Below, piece by piece: positions 44,287 to 52,571 of a stretch of 64,000 nt of DNA. Under the pieces are notes generated by a model. That model saw nothing but the letters and a program-made list of their open reading frames with translations, did no database searches and was not told where the DNA came from. A program made the translations under genes and the position numbers. Source of the DNA: Acidimicrobiaceae bacterium (GTDB lineage Bacteria > Actinomycetota > Acidimicrobiia > Acidimicrobiales > Poriferisodalaceae); assembly GCA_002722565.1 (NCBI GenBank), contig PBMG01000016.1:1-64000 (forward strand), given 5' to 3'. How positions within the stretch are numbered: position 1 is the stretch's first letter; every line of letters begins with the position of its first letter.

Positions 44287-45653
44287 GGTTTTTCGCGTCT
44301 TGATGGGTCTGGAATTACTCGTGTCACCCATTTAGGTAATCGCTTGTTTAGGTTTTCGTATCTCTTTTCAGTCCAAACTTGGTCTGCGATGACTCGCGAC
44401 GGAGTTCGTTTACCTCGAGCTAACGCTATGAGGCCTCCCAGGTACAGGAAGGCTGCTGAGCCACTCGATAGCGCGAGAATCAGAAGCCCGGCACGTAGAG
44501 GCAGCACACCATTGGGTGCAGTGACAGGGATAAGCGCTCCGAGGACCCAAAAAAGCTGAAATCTCGTCTCGAAACGAGCGAAGGAGCGGCCTTGGTTTAC
44601 CGTCGGTGCGTCTCGTTGAACAATGGCATCGAACGAAAGTTTCCCTAGTCCTGCAGCAAAGCCAACAGACAACACGAAAACAAGCACGGCCATCCGGTCA
44701 CCTGGAAAGGTGGCGAAGAACCCAACCGCAGCAGCGATTGTCAACACTCCACCAAGTAGGTATTCCTCTTTCACGAGCCGCCGTAATTGTGGTGCTGCGA
44801 CCGCTCCTATTAAGGCTCCTAGGGCACTGGACGCGACCATCAGCCCGAACCAGATGGTGGCGGCCTCTTCGCGACGTAACCAAAACGCGACTAGGAATAA
44901 TGTGAATCCTGTCATGCCGCGCAAGATCGCCATAGCTGATGCTGCGAGTACTATGCCGGCGCTACGCAGGTCGCTTCGTTCATCTTGGGGAGTTGGTTCT
45001 CGCGCGATCGAGGTTTTCGGTAGCCGAGCGCCGAAGGGGACTACTGCTGCGAACACGACCATCGCCGCTCCGAGTACCCATTTGGATCCAATTAGGGCTA
45101 GAAGCAATCCTGGTCCGGCCGCGAGTGCGCCACCAACTCCGCTCAACAGAACCAGTTTTGAGTTCGCTTCTACGAGGTCTTCGTGGCCACGGACAAGTCC
45201 TGGGACGATCGCGCTTTTTGCTACGTGGTAGGTCTTGCCTAACACAAGTGCTCCGAAGGCCTCCGGGAACAGGAGTACTGAATCCAGGTGACGGATCATC
45301 AAAAATGCCAGCACAGCTCGTCCTATGCCGCTCACGATCACCATGGCTCGTCGACCACCACGCAGCCGATCAATCATGGGGCCAATTAGAGGTCCGACGA
45401 TCGCAAATGGGGCAATGGTTAAGAGAAGATATAACGCAACTTTGGGTCTCGCGGCATCAGGGTCAAGGTTAAAAAACAAAGATCCGGCGAGAGCGATCGT
45501 GAAAAGAGCGTCCCCAGCGGCGGAAATAAGTTGAACTCTGGCTAAACGAGCGAAGGGGCCGAGGGAGACGCGTTTTGGTAGCGGTTCATTATTGCTGGCT
45601 GCACCTTCGCCAAGTTGAGGGGCCGCATTTGAGGACTGATGTTCCTCTTCCAC
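44277..45653 (-). CDS. MFS transporter (DHA3-like)
   Basis: 458 aa. A hydrophilic N-terminus of about 35 residues, then about 12 TM segments. Seen: PFAIVGPLIGPMIDRLRGGRRAMVIVSG (loop 2-3 motif) near 80-108 and LSVGFAAGLGKLSFDAIVQRDAP in the second half. It is closest in style to DHA3-type efflux proteins. No known substrate. Convergent with the zincin-like gene. Confidence 0.82.
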   Translation of the reverse strand: MEEEHQSSNAAPQLGEGAASNNEPLPKRVSLGPFARLARVQLISAAGDALFTIALAGSLFFNLDPDAARPKVALYLLLTIAPFAIVGPLIGPMIDRLRGGRRAMVIVSGIGRAVLAFLMIRHLDSVLLFPEAFGALVLGKTYHVAKSAIVPGLVRGHEDLVEANSKLVLLSGVGGALAAGPGLLLALIGSKWVLGAAMVVFAAVVPFGARLPKTSIAREPTPQDERSDLRSAGIVLAASAMAILRGMTGFTLFLVAFWLRREEAATIWFGLMVASSALGALIGAVAAPQLRRLVKEEYLLGGVLTIAAAVGFFATFPGDRMAVLVFVLSVGFAAGLGKLSFDAIVQRDAPTVNQGRSFARFETRFQLFWVLGALIPVTAPNGVLPLRAGLLILALSSGSAAFLYLGGLIALARGKRTPSRVIADQVWTEKRYENLNKRLPKWVTRVIPDPSRREKPQS

Positions 45654-45712
45654 GATTTAACCTTAGGGCCGACTATCGGCTGCTACTCACAGAGCGACGA
45701 ATTCTGCGGCGT

Positions 45713-46357
45713 TCACTCAGTTGGATCGATGACTCGCACTGGTTCAGTAGCTGCAAGGACAGCACTGTTTAGGTTGGCGACAATTCTCTTGAGGTACCGG
45801 TGATACACAGCTCGGGGGACAACTTGATGGCCTGGTTGGTCTGACGTCATATAGGCGTCGATGCGCGACTGAATTTGAGAAGTCATCTCCCCGAGCCGAT
45901 CACGAAATCCTTCGGGTATACCTTCATGTTCTGCCAGTATTTCGCTGGCCTCAGTGAAGAACCCGGAGACAGTTCGGCGTTCTTCAAGTAGCTCATCAAT
46001 GTCGGGTTCGTCCAGGAATGAAACTCCGCTTTCGGCAAGATCGAGGATGTTCTTTGCGTGGTCACCGACACGTTCAATTTTCTTTAACAGCAAAATCAGA
46101 CCTATGACTTCGCCAATGTCGTTGGGTCCGTGAACGCTGATATGCACAGCAAGTTCGCTGCGAAGTTGTTGTTCATTGGCGTTGATACGCAGGTCAGTCT
46201 CTCGTACGTCGTCTGACACTGATTGAGGGTCGGCTCCACTCATGAGAGCCATGCATGCCAAATCAAATGAGTGACGCGCATCATTCACCATGGCAACTGA
46301 TCGAGTTACCACGTGATCTAATCCGCTATCTCCTGCTCTAAAAAACGAAAGCACCAT
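45713..46357 (-). CDS. PhoU-like phosphate regulator
   Basis: 214 aa, all-helical. Two PhoU-type three-helix repeats: VNDARHSFDLACMALMSG and DLRINANEQQLRSELAVHIS near 25-75, then IGLILLLKKIERVGDHAKNILDLAE near 88-112 with the E-x3-D metal pattern. It lies 12 bp downstream of the Na/Pi cotransporter gene on the same strand, the usual neighbour of PhoU-like domains, and probably modulates that transporter. No Pst ABC genes are in the window. Confidence 0.85.
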   Translation of the reverse strand: MVLSFFRAGDSGLDHVVTRSVAMVNDARHSFDLACMALMSGADPQSVSDDVRETDLRINANEQQLRSELAVHISVHGPNDIGEVIGLILLLKKIERVGDHAKNILDLAESGVSFLDEPDIDELLEERRTVSGFFTEASEILAEHEGIPEGFRDRLGEMTSQIQSRIDAYMTSDQPGHQVVPRAVYHRYLKRIVANLNSAVLAATEPVRVIDPTE

Positions 46358-46369
46358 AAGAATCGTCCC

Positions 46370-47533
46370 CTAACGAAGGATAGCTACACCAAGCAGAGGT
46401 GCAACAATGAACATACCAACCACGTAACAGACCGCTAGAACTCGTCTACGTACAGCTATCTCGGCCATTGCCGTCGCTGCAATAACCGGAACTTCTCTGA
46501 AGAACGGCAGGGCGTATAGAGACAGGATGCCGATGATGTTAAAGGTCGTGTGCGCTAACGCTACGGTCAACGAGTCGGGGCTTGAGGCTGCAAGAGCAGC
46601 GAGCAGCGCCGTAATGGTCGTTCCTACATTTGCGCCCAGCGTGACTGGGTAGGCGTTTCGTAGGGTCAACACTCCAGCTGCTGAAAGCGGTATCAGTATT
46701 GAGGTTGTGATACTTGAGGATTGCACGGCGATCGTCACGATCATGCCGACCACGAGAGCCACTAGTCCCCCGGCTTTGCCGAGGATCGCGTTGAGGGATC
46801 TTTCAATTCGCGCTGCCACGAGGGCTTTCATGTTTCTAGTGACCAAGGCGAGAGCTATCAGGACGACCACGAGTCCCGTTGCGACCATGAGGGCACCTTT
46901 AACGTTGCCTGACGCTCCGAACTGGTCCCACAGGTCTTTCAGCCATCCAACGGGTTCTTTTACCCATTTCTTTACTGGGCTTTTCCACTCGGTTCCTCCG
47001 GAACCGACGAGGAGTTCGCTTACCCATTTAGCGATGCCTGAAATTGGTTTGAAGATCAATTCGATCGGAAGAAGAATCGAAACAGCTAAGACGTTGAAGA
47101 AGTCGTGGACGGTTGCAGCCGCGAACGCTCGTTTGAATTCTGCTGATTGACGAACATGTCCTAAAGAGACGAGCGTGTTAGTGACAGTGGTTCCTATGTT
47201 GGCTCCCATGACCATTGGAACGGCCTGCTCGACGCCAAGTGCGCCAGATGCCACAAGACCGACTATTACTGAAGTGCTGGCCGATGACGATTGGACAAGC
47301 ACTGTCCCTAAGATTCCGACACAAAGACCCGCAATCGGATTACTGACCGCTGAAAACAAGCGTTCTTGGGTGTCGGCGCCCATGATCTTGATGCCAGCCT
47401 CAAGGGAAGAAACACCGACCAAAAACAGGTAGATCAGCCCGACAACAAGAGCCGCGCGGGCACCTGTCGGCATTTGACGATTAGCGGTACCGGGGGGACG
47501 GGCCACAACCGGCAACGTAGTATCCCTGGACAT
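46370..47533 (-). CDS. Na/Pi cotransporter family protein (NptA type)
   Basis: 387 aa, two inverted PF02690-type repeats. Each carries the QSSS signature: VLVQSSSASTSVIVGL near residue 80 and VQSSSITTSILIPLSAAG near 268. About 8-9 TM segments. It imports or exports phosphate with sodium. A PhoU-like gene follows 12 bp downstream. The first about 25 residues are hydrophilic. The 57 bp before the gene are AT-rich and should contain the promoter. Confidence 0.88.
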   Translation of the reverse strand: MSRDTTLPVVARPPGTANRQMPTGARAALVVGLIYLFLVGVSSLEAGIKIMGADTQERLFSAVSNPIAGLCVGILGTVLVQSSSASTSVIVGLVASGALGVEQAVPMVMGANIGTTVTNTLVSLGHVRQSAEFKRAFAAATVHDFFNVLAVSILLPIELIFKPISGIAKWVSELLVGSGGTEWKSPVKKWVKEPVGWLKDLWDQFGASGNVKGALMVATGLVVVLIALALVTRNMKALVAARIERSLNAILGKAGGLVALVVGMIVTIAVQSSSITTSILIPLSAAGVLTLRNAYPVTLGANVGTTITALLAALAASSPDSLTVALAHTTFNIIGILSLYALPFFREVPVIAATAMAEIAVRRRVLAVCYVVGMFIVAPLLGVAILR

Positions 47534-47590
47534 CTAAAAGTGGCAATAATGAGCGTTTTTTCTATAAATAATTTCGGTCTGGAAACGTCG

Positions 47591-48352
47591 TTAGAGCGCG
47601 AGATCCGTGAGGTCCAAATCAGATGTTTGAACCTTCAACCCAACTAGCTCAGAGACAGAAATACTGCCTTCTCTAACAGCCGCATTATCAGTGCCTGCGA
47701 TTCGCCTTTTCGGGTCACCGGGCTGTCGTTCAAACGACCAAGATCCATCTCCGGAGGATTGCAAGGTTCCTGCAGCATCCCCCCATTTCGCGAGCCCAGT
47801 GATTTGAACACCCACTACTTCAGTCAACGAGATGTTTGGGGCGTTGATATTGACAACTCTGCGCCCCTTCTCGATCAACCTGAGACGTTCAATCATTTCC
47901 GGTACGAGGTGGACCGCAGTACCCCACTCCATCGTTGCATCTGTTACATCGAGGCTGACTGCGATCCCATGGGCGCCATTGTTGGCTGCGGTGAGCGCAG
48001 CTCCCACAGTTCCGCTGTGCAGCGCCGACCGGCCGCAATTCAAGCCCGGGTTCACACCTGACACCACCATCGGAACCGGGTCTCCGAAAGCGCCTAGTTG
48101 GGTCATGATCACACAAAGAGCAGGCGGTCCGTCTACCGCCCAGCACGGCGTGTCGCCTAGGTCTTCTCGCACAATTCTTTGAGCTTGAAGTTCGCCGCCG
48201 TGCAGGTCTCCGCCGATCGCCGCACCCATACCTGTCATATCAGTTGTGGGCGCAGCAACCACTGCTTCATACCCAGCGTCCACTACCCGTTTCGCTAACG
48301 CCCACAAACCTTCTGAGCCGACACCATCATCGTTAGTTATCAACACCCTCAT
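47591..48352 (-). CDS. surE: 5'/3'-nucleotidase SurE
   Basis: 253 aa. The N-terminus MRVLITNDDGVGSEGL contains the metal-binding Asp8-Asp9. The third ligand segment reads APTTDMTGMGAAI, with Thr in place of the usual Ser of SGxG. NPGLNCGRSALHSGTVGAAL supplies the conserved Asn. It is a metal-dependent nucleotide phosphatase of stationary phase in other bacteria. The next gene upstream (48362) is a small protein on the same strand, separated by 9 bp. Confidence 0.9.
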   Translation of the reverse strand: MRVLITNDDGVGSEGLWALAKRVVDAGYEAVVAAPTTDMTGMGAAIGGDLHGGELQAQRIVREDLGDTPCWAVDGPPALCVIMTQLGAFGDPVPMVVSGVNPGLNCGRSALHSGTVGAALTAANNGAHGIAVSLDVTDATMEWGTAVHLVPEMIERLRLIEKGRRVVNINAPNISLTEVVGVQITGLAKWGDAAGTLQSSGDGSWSFERQPGDPKRRIAGTDNAAVREGSISVSELVGLKVQTSDLDLTDLAL

Positions 48353-48361
48353 AAACGAGGT

Positions 48362-48640
48362 TTATTCTTCGTCTTCTTCAGGGACACCTAAGTCCCATTC
48401 GAGGTGCAGATTTTCGCGTTCCGCGTCGCGATTCACACGTTCACGATTACGCCTGAACTGTGGGTCATGCGGCGGAAGAAGTTGCAGACGCGCAATTGTC
48501 CGACGTCGGAACTCATCGACAACTGCTTGTTCCCCAAAAAGTCCTTGTATATCCCAGTGCGGAGAGACCGGTCCCAGGTACACGACTCGTATACCAGTCT
48601 CGGGGGGTGGTAATTCTTCTTCAGTTTCGAAGTTAGTCAC
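48362..48640 (-). CDS. Small conserved-looking hypothetical protein upstream of surE
   Basis: 92 aa, ATG start, rich in Glu/Arg. Segments RVVYLGPVSPHWDIQG and a helical, arginine-rich EFRRRTIARLQLLPPHDPQFRRNRERVNRDAE are seen; the C-terminus is acidic (GVPEEDEE). No TM or cysteine motif. I do not recognise the family. It is 9 bp upstream of surE and so probably co-transcribed with it. Confidence 0.65.
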   Translation of the reverse strand: MTNFETEEELPPPETGIRVVYLGPVSPHWDIQGLFGEQAVVDEFRRRTIARLQLLPPHDPQFRRNRERVNRDAERENLHLEWDLGVPEEDEE

Positions 48641-48851
48641 CGATGCTCCTTAGCCAACGAGATCATTACTGTACCGCCGATAGCAGCCGGAACCATTAGT
48701 GCCAATCAACCTTCACCTGCATTGTCTTGTCTATACAAAAATAAAAGTTTCATAAAAACCAAGATTATTTGGAACCTTTTCGTCTCCTCGGGCGTCATAG
48801 TCGTAACGAACAGCGAGCCACCAGACTTGCCGCAATCTACGGAGTGCTGAC

Positions 48852-49124
48852 ATGAGCCATATTTCCAGCGACACAACTTGGATGAATATCGGTAATTGCG
48901 CGGACCAGCATCCGTCAATGTTCTTTCCCAGTGATGGGGTTGGAGTCGAACGAGCAAAGAAACTCTGTGAGGGCTGTGTTGCACAAACCCCATGCCTGGA
49001 ATACGCCTTAGTCAACCGAGTGGAGCACGGTGTGTGGGGCGGAGCTTCTGAACGTCAACGACGTCGAATTCTTAAAGCTCGTCGACAAGCACGGCTAGAG
49101 GAAACAGCGGTCGAGGTTTCTTAG
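48852..49124 (+). CDS. WhiB-family iron-sulfur regulator
   Basis: 90 aa. The four cluster ligands are Cys16, Cys39, Cys42 and Cys48 (C-x22-C-x2-C-x5-C), followed by the GVWGG turn at 60-64 and a basic tail RQRRRILKARRQARL for DNA contact. WhiB proteins hold a [4Fe-4S] cluster and act with sigma factors. The second WhiB gene (49370) lies on the other strand beyond tatA. The ATG has GGAG about 6 bp upstream. WhiB1/WhmD-like by size; the paralogue cannot be fixed by eye. Confidence 0.92.
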   Translation: MSHISSDTTWMNIGNCADQHPSMFFPSDGVGVERAKKLCEGCVAQTPCLEYALVNRVEHGVWGGASERQRRRILKARRQARLEETAVEVS

Positions 49125-49142
49125 GCTCTCAAAATTTTGTTA

Positions 49143-49313
49143 TCAGCTATCTGACGAGTCGTCGGAGGGAGCAGCACCGCTGTCATCCATTCCGTCTTTG
49201 AATTCCTTCTGAGCCTGCCCTAACGAACGCGCCAATTTGGGGAGCTTCGCACCACCGAACAAAACCAAAACGATGACAAGGATGATAAGAAGTTCTGAGC
49301 CGCCAAGATTCAC
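49143..49313 (-). CDS. tatA: Sec-independent (Tat) translocase subunit TatA
   Basis: 56 aa, GTG start at 49313. Translation starts MNLGGSELLIILVIVLVLFG (one TM helix), then the hinge and amphipathic helix GAKLPKLARSLGQAQKEFKDGM and an acidic, serine-rich tail. The FG-x-LP-x2-AR-SLG-x4-EFK pattern is diagnostic of TatA. It would form the channel for folded proteins such as EfeB (26429) and the Tat lipoprotein at 62000. tatC is not in the window. Confidence 0.9.
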   Translation of the reverse strand: MNLGGSELLIILVIVLVLFGGAKLPKLARSLGQAQKEFKDGMDDSGAAPSDDSSDS

Positions 49314-49369
49314 ATCAATCAGGATACCAGCGGTCCGAACTTAGATTGAAAGCCGCTCGCGTTGATTTA

Positions 49370-49690
49370 CTAACTTGCCCGTTCCGCAGCTGCTCTTCGA
49401 GCAAGCGCTCTCTGGCGACGCAGACGCCGACGTTCTCGCTCGCTCATGCCTCCCCAGATTCCGAACTTCTCACCGTGACTCAACGCGTATTCCAAGCAAT
49501 CTTCGCGAACAACGCAGCCTCTACAGACTTCTTTGGCTTCTTTGGTACTTGCTCCCCGCTCAGGAAAAAACAAATCGGGGTCGACACCGAGACAGTTGGC
49601 GTAGTCCCACCAACTACTCTCGTCTGTTTGGCCACCACCGTCATCTACAAACGCCATTTGTTTCCGCCCTAAACCGTTGCGACCCGCCAA
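49370..49690 (-). CDS. WhiB-family iron-sulfur regulator (WhmD/WhiB2-like)
   Basis: 106 aa; the ATG at codon 12 is an alternative start. Ligands Cys33, Cys56, Cys59 and Cys65 are followed by GIWGG (77-81) and a strongly basic C-terminus (RERRRLRRQRALARRAA). WhiB proteins regulate division, sporulation or redox responses in actinobacteria. It is 57 bp upstream of tatA on the same strand. Confidence 0.92.
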   Translation of the reverse strand: MAGRNGLGRKQMAFVDDGGGQTDESSWWDYANCLGVDPDLFFPERGASTKEAKEVCRGCVVREDCLEYALSHGEKFGIWGGMSERERRRLRRQRALARRAAAERAS

Positions 49691-49874
49691 GATGACGTTG
49701 TCGTAATTACACGCGTGTCATTGAACACCCGTTTAGTCAAATAATCAAGAAAAATAAGGGGTTTCTTTGGTCTTTCCTGCAATATCGGCGTCGAGATGCC
49801 AGTCGATGACACAAACACCGTTTTTGTTCAAAGTTTTCTTTCCAATAGGGCCGCGCGCGAGGCAGACTGATCGT

Positions 49875-49970
49875 GGAGGTGTCCGAGCGCCTGGTGGGCT
49901 CCCCCGCCTTCAAAGCGGGCGGGACGGGCGATCCCCGTCCGGCGGGTTCGATTCCCGTCCACCTCCGCCA
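49875..49970 (+). tRNA. selC: tRNA-Sec (selC), anticodon TCA
   Basis: 96 nt with encoded CCA and G73. Anticodon stem-loop CCCGC-CTTCAAA-GCGGG gives anticodon TCA, which reads UGA. The acceptor begins GGAGGTG and ends CACCTCC (7 clear pairs; the eighth position is T against C). It has a long variable arm (GGACGGG/CCCGTCC, 7 bp with a 4-nt loop) and T-arm GCGGG-TTCGATT-CCCGT. Size, long extra arm, G73 and TCA anticodon separate it from tRNA-Ser. It supplies Sec for the UGA at 28578. selA, selB and selD are not in this window. Confidence 0.93.
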
Positions 49971-50023
49971 ACTCTGTCCGACTTAATCCCCGAGAAACCA
50001 AAATCTAAGCGAAAGGAACCAAC

Positions 50024-50098
50024 GTGAAAAAGCTTCTTCTTACAATCGTCGTCGGAGCCTTAGTGGCAATTGCCGCTCGGAAACTCTCTGAGAACTAG
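50024..50098 (+). CDS. Possible 24-aa membrane microprotein
   Basis: GTG start with AAAGGAACC just upstream. Translation MKKLLLTIVVGALVAIAARKLSEN: a basic start, one hydrophobic helix and a charged end. It begins 54 bp after tRNA-Sec and could share its transcript. The good ribosome site and clean topology support it, but its length is too small to be sure. Confidence 0.4.
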   Translation: MKKLLLTIVVGALVAIAARKLSEN

Positions 50099-50137
50099 GC
50101 CAGAAAATTACAATCCCGTTGGACCGTTAGAGGGAAA

Positions 50138-51088
50138 TCAAACACCCAATAGGTCGCGCGCACCCGTATCACTGCTTGGGTGACGGAGCTTAGACATAGC
50201 CCGAGCTTCAATTTGACGTATTCGTTCGCGAGTGAGGTTGAAATGTTCCCCGACCTCTTCAAGAGTTCGCGGTTCGCCTCGATCAAGACCAAACCTGAGC
50301 TTCAGGATTTCTCTTTCTCTTTCGTCAAGAGGTCCAAGAAGTTTGGTGATTTCATCCGGAAGACGCGCAACAGCGGCGGCTTCTTCGGGGTCTTCGGCGT
50401 TTCGATCTTCAACCACGTCACCTAGTTCGGCGTCGCCGTCCTCGCGGAGAGGTTCAGATAGCGAAAGTGGTTCGGCCGCGAAGCGCAACGCTTCGGACAC
50501 TTTGTCTTCAGGCATGTCAACTTCTACTGACAATTCAGCGAGAGTGGCTGGGCGCCCATATTTGAGTTCCAAACGAGAGCGAGCTTTTTGAAGTCGTGCG
50601 AGGGTGTCTCCGGCGTGAACCGGAAGTCTGATCGTGCGACCCGTGTTTGCGATGCCTCGGGTTATGGCTTGACGGATCCACCAAGTCGCATAGGTAGAGA
50701 ATTTGAAACCTTTACGCCAGTCGAACTTTTCAACAGCGTGCATCAGGCCAAGATTTCCTTCTTGAATGAGGTCGAGAAGGGGAAGTCCTGACGCCTGGTA
50801 TTTCTTGGCTATCGATACAACGAGTCGGAGGTTCGATTGAACGAAAGTCCGTTCAGCTCTTTCGCCTTTGCGATCGGCTCGCCTCAGTTCACGTCGCTTT
50901 GTCGAGGTGATGGCTGATCCATCTGGAAGTTGGTCAGCATCGAGCGCTGCTCGAGCTTCAGTGCCGGCTTCGATCTCCTGCGCCAGCCGAACTTCATCAT
51001 CCTTCGTTAGAAGTGGATACTGTCCGATATCGGTGAGGTAAAGACGAACTAGGTCTTCTTCATCTCTTTCGACCCGATTCTTGGCCAC
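50138..51088 (-). CDS. RNA polymerase sigma-70 factor (RpoD/SigB-like, group 1-2)
   Basis: 316 aa. Region 1.2 (DLVRLYLTDIGQYPLLTKDDEVRLAQEIE, about 11-40), region 2 with NLRLVVSIAKKY, LDLIQEGNLGLMHAVEKFD and the -10 recognition helix STYATWWIRQAITR, region 3 (HAGDTLARLQ) and region 4 with LEEVGEHFNLTRERIRQIE. It lacks the long region 1.1 and spacer of HrdB, so it may be the SigB-type group 2 factor or a short primary sigma. It stands alone, converging on the microORF and tRNA-Sec side. Confidence 0.9.
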   Translation of the reverse strand: MAKNRVERDEEDLVRLYLTDIGQYPLLTKDDEVRLAQEIEAGTEARAALDADQLPDGSAITSTKRRELRRADRKGERAERTFVQSNLRLVVSIAKKYQASGLPLLDLIQEGNLGLMHAVEKFDWRKGFKFSTYATWWIRQAITRGIANTGRTIRLPVHAGDTLARLQKARSRLELKYGRPATLAELSVEVDMPEDKVSEALRFAAEPLSLSEPLREDGDAELGDVVEDRNAEDPEEAAAVARLPDEITKLLGPLDEREREILKLRFGLDRGEPRTLEEVGEHFNLTRERIRQIEARAMSKLRHPSSDTGARDLLGV

Positions 51089-51262
51089 CTTCCGACCTCT
51101 TTCCCCCGACCAGTGAAGACGACTACAAAGTAGTGCCTTCCGCCGGTACGCTCGTCACTTCAACGAAACGATCTAATTCCCAGACCCTTACTTACGAGCC
51201 TAATCGCTTGCCTGGAAACTACCGGCTGGAATCGCGATTTCCGACACGGACTGCGAGCAGAA

Positions 51263-51598
51263 ATGACCGAACCGACAGCAACACCCGACGATGACCTTGA
51301 AATTGCTCTCCTAAAGCTGACTTTCCAAGCAACTGAGCCCGATCTTTTGATTCCGATCTTGTCTAAATATGTGGTGATGACTCGCAAGGAGGCAGAATGT
51401 CGCAATGCTGATTTGTGCGTCTCGTTTACCGACCCAAACCGTTTTGTGATCATAGAAAAATGGGAATCAGATGATGCCGCACGAACACATTTCGACTCTC
51501 CTGTTATGGTCGAAATGGCAGAATCATGTTCGGGGATACTCGCCGAACGTCCAGATGTTGACCTGCTACAGGGTCTCAGCGCCCACGATTTGAACTGA
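51263..51598 (+). CDS. ABM-domain (antibiotic biosynthesis monooxygenase-type) protein
   Basis: 111 aa. Dimeric alpha-beta barrel pattern: IALLKLTFQA strand, helix, ECRNADLCVSFTDPNRFVIIEKWESDDAARTHFDSP strands and helix. The EKW...A...H motif is typical of ABM/YgiN-like proteins, which include quinol monooxygenases and haem-degrading enzymes. No haem-binding residues can be assigned. It is 9 bp upstream of the epimerase on the same strand, so probably one operon. Confidence 0.78.
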   Translation: MTEPTATPDDDLEIALLKLTFQATEPDLLIPILSKYVVMTRKEAECRNADLCVSFTDPNRFVIIEKWESDDAARTHFDSPVMVEMAESCSGILAERPDVDLLQGLSAHDLN

Positions 51599-51607
51599 AA
51601 GGCCAGC

Positions 51608-52555
51608 GTGACGAAGCGAGCTTTGGTTTGCGGTGCAGGTGGCTTCATTGGAAGCCATTTAGTTAAACGTCTAGCTGACGACGGCTACTGGGTACGCGGC
51701 GTTGATCTCAAAGAACCAGAGTGGGAGTCAAGCCAAGCTGACGAGTTTCTGGTTGCCGACCTCCGCAATCCGGAATCCGCGACAGCGGCACTCAATGGTG
51801 GATTTGATGAGGTTTATCAGCTCGCTGCAGACATGGGCGGAATGGGATTTATTCATTCGGCAGAAACCCAAATCATGCATAACAGCATGTTGGTAAACGT
51901 CAACCTTGTTGAAGCTGCAGCACAAGCAGAGATCGATCGTTACTTCTTGGCTAGCTCAGTGTGCGTATATCGCGATATGGAATTGGGAGAATCGGAGCTA
52001 ACAGAAGATGATGCGTACCCAGCTTTGCCCGATAACGAATACGGCTGGGAGAAGCTATATGCCGAAAGGGCAGTTGCCTCTTACGCCCGGGAAGGCCGTT
52101 TCCAGGCGCGAATAGCTCGGTTTCAAAATTGTTATGGCCCGGAAGGAACATGGACCGGTGGCCGTGAAAAGGCGCCCGCTGCTTTGTGTCGCAAGGTAGC
52201 TGAATCAACTGATGGGACAATTGATGTGTGGGGAGATGGTTCCGCCGTCCGCAGTTTCATCTATGTCGATGATCTCGTTGATGGGGTTAGGCGTCTAGTC
52301 GACAGCGAAAGCAGCGACCCCACAAACATTGGGACACGGGAATATGTTTCAGTCCGAGAACTTGTTCAGCTTGTTGCCTCGGCAGCAGGAAAGGAAATCA
52401 AGCCGTTATGGGTGCCCGGCCCAGTAGGGGTACAAAATCGTAATTTCTCCAATGACCGGATCGAATCACTCGGTTTCGACCCTAAATTCGACCTAGCTCA
52501 GGGGCTCGCACATACTTACCCTTGGATCGCTAATCAGGTAGCGTCTAGGTCCTAA
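51608..52555 (+). CDS. GDP-mannose 3,5-epimerase-like SDR
   Basis: 315 aa, GTG start. NAD loop CGAGGFIGSHLVKRL (8-22), AADMGGMGFIHS (73-84), catalytic Cys119 in SSVCVY, Tyr145-x3-Lys149 in YGWEKLYAE, and Lys188 in GGREKAPAA. All of these match the plant/bacterial GDP-mannose 3,5-epimerase set (Cys145, Lys217 in the plant enzyme). It would convert GDP-mannose to GDP-L-galactose/gulose for envelope glycans. The unusual Cys-Lys acid/base pair is complete, so the enzyme should be active. Confidence 0.87.
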   Translation: MTKRALVCGAGGFIGSHLVKRLADDGYWVRGVDLKEPEWESSQADEFLVADLRNPESATAALNGGFDEVYQLAADMGGMGFIHSAETQIMHNSMLVNVNLVEAAAQAEIDRYFLASSVCVYRDMELGESELTEDDAYPALPDNEYGWEKLYAERAVASYAREGRFQARIARFQNCYGPEGTWTGGREKAPAALCRKVAESTDGTIDVWGDGSAVRSFIYVDDLVDGVRRLVDSESSDPTNIGTREYVSVRELVQLVASAAGKEIKPLWVPGPVGVQNRNFSNDRIESLGFDPKFDLAQGLAHTYPWIANQVASRS

Positions 52556-52571
52556 TTGCAAGGCTCACCTC

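Noticed and set aside
44623-45231. Plus-strand 202-codon frame opposite the MFS gene
   Set aside because: Antisense shadow of a clear membrane transporter; composition is Ala/Arg/Ser/Thr-rich with no domain.
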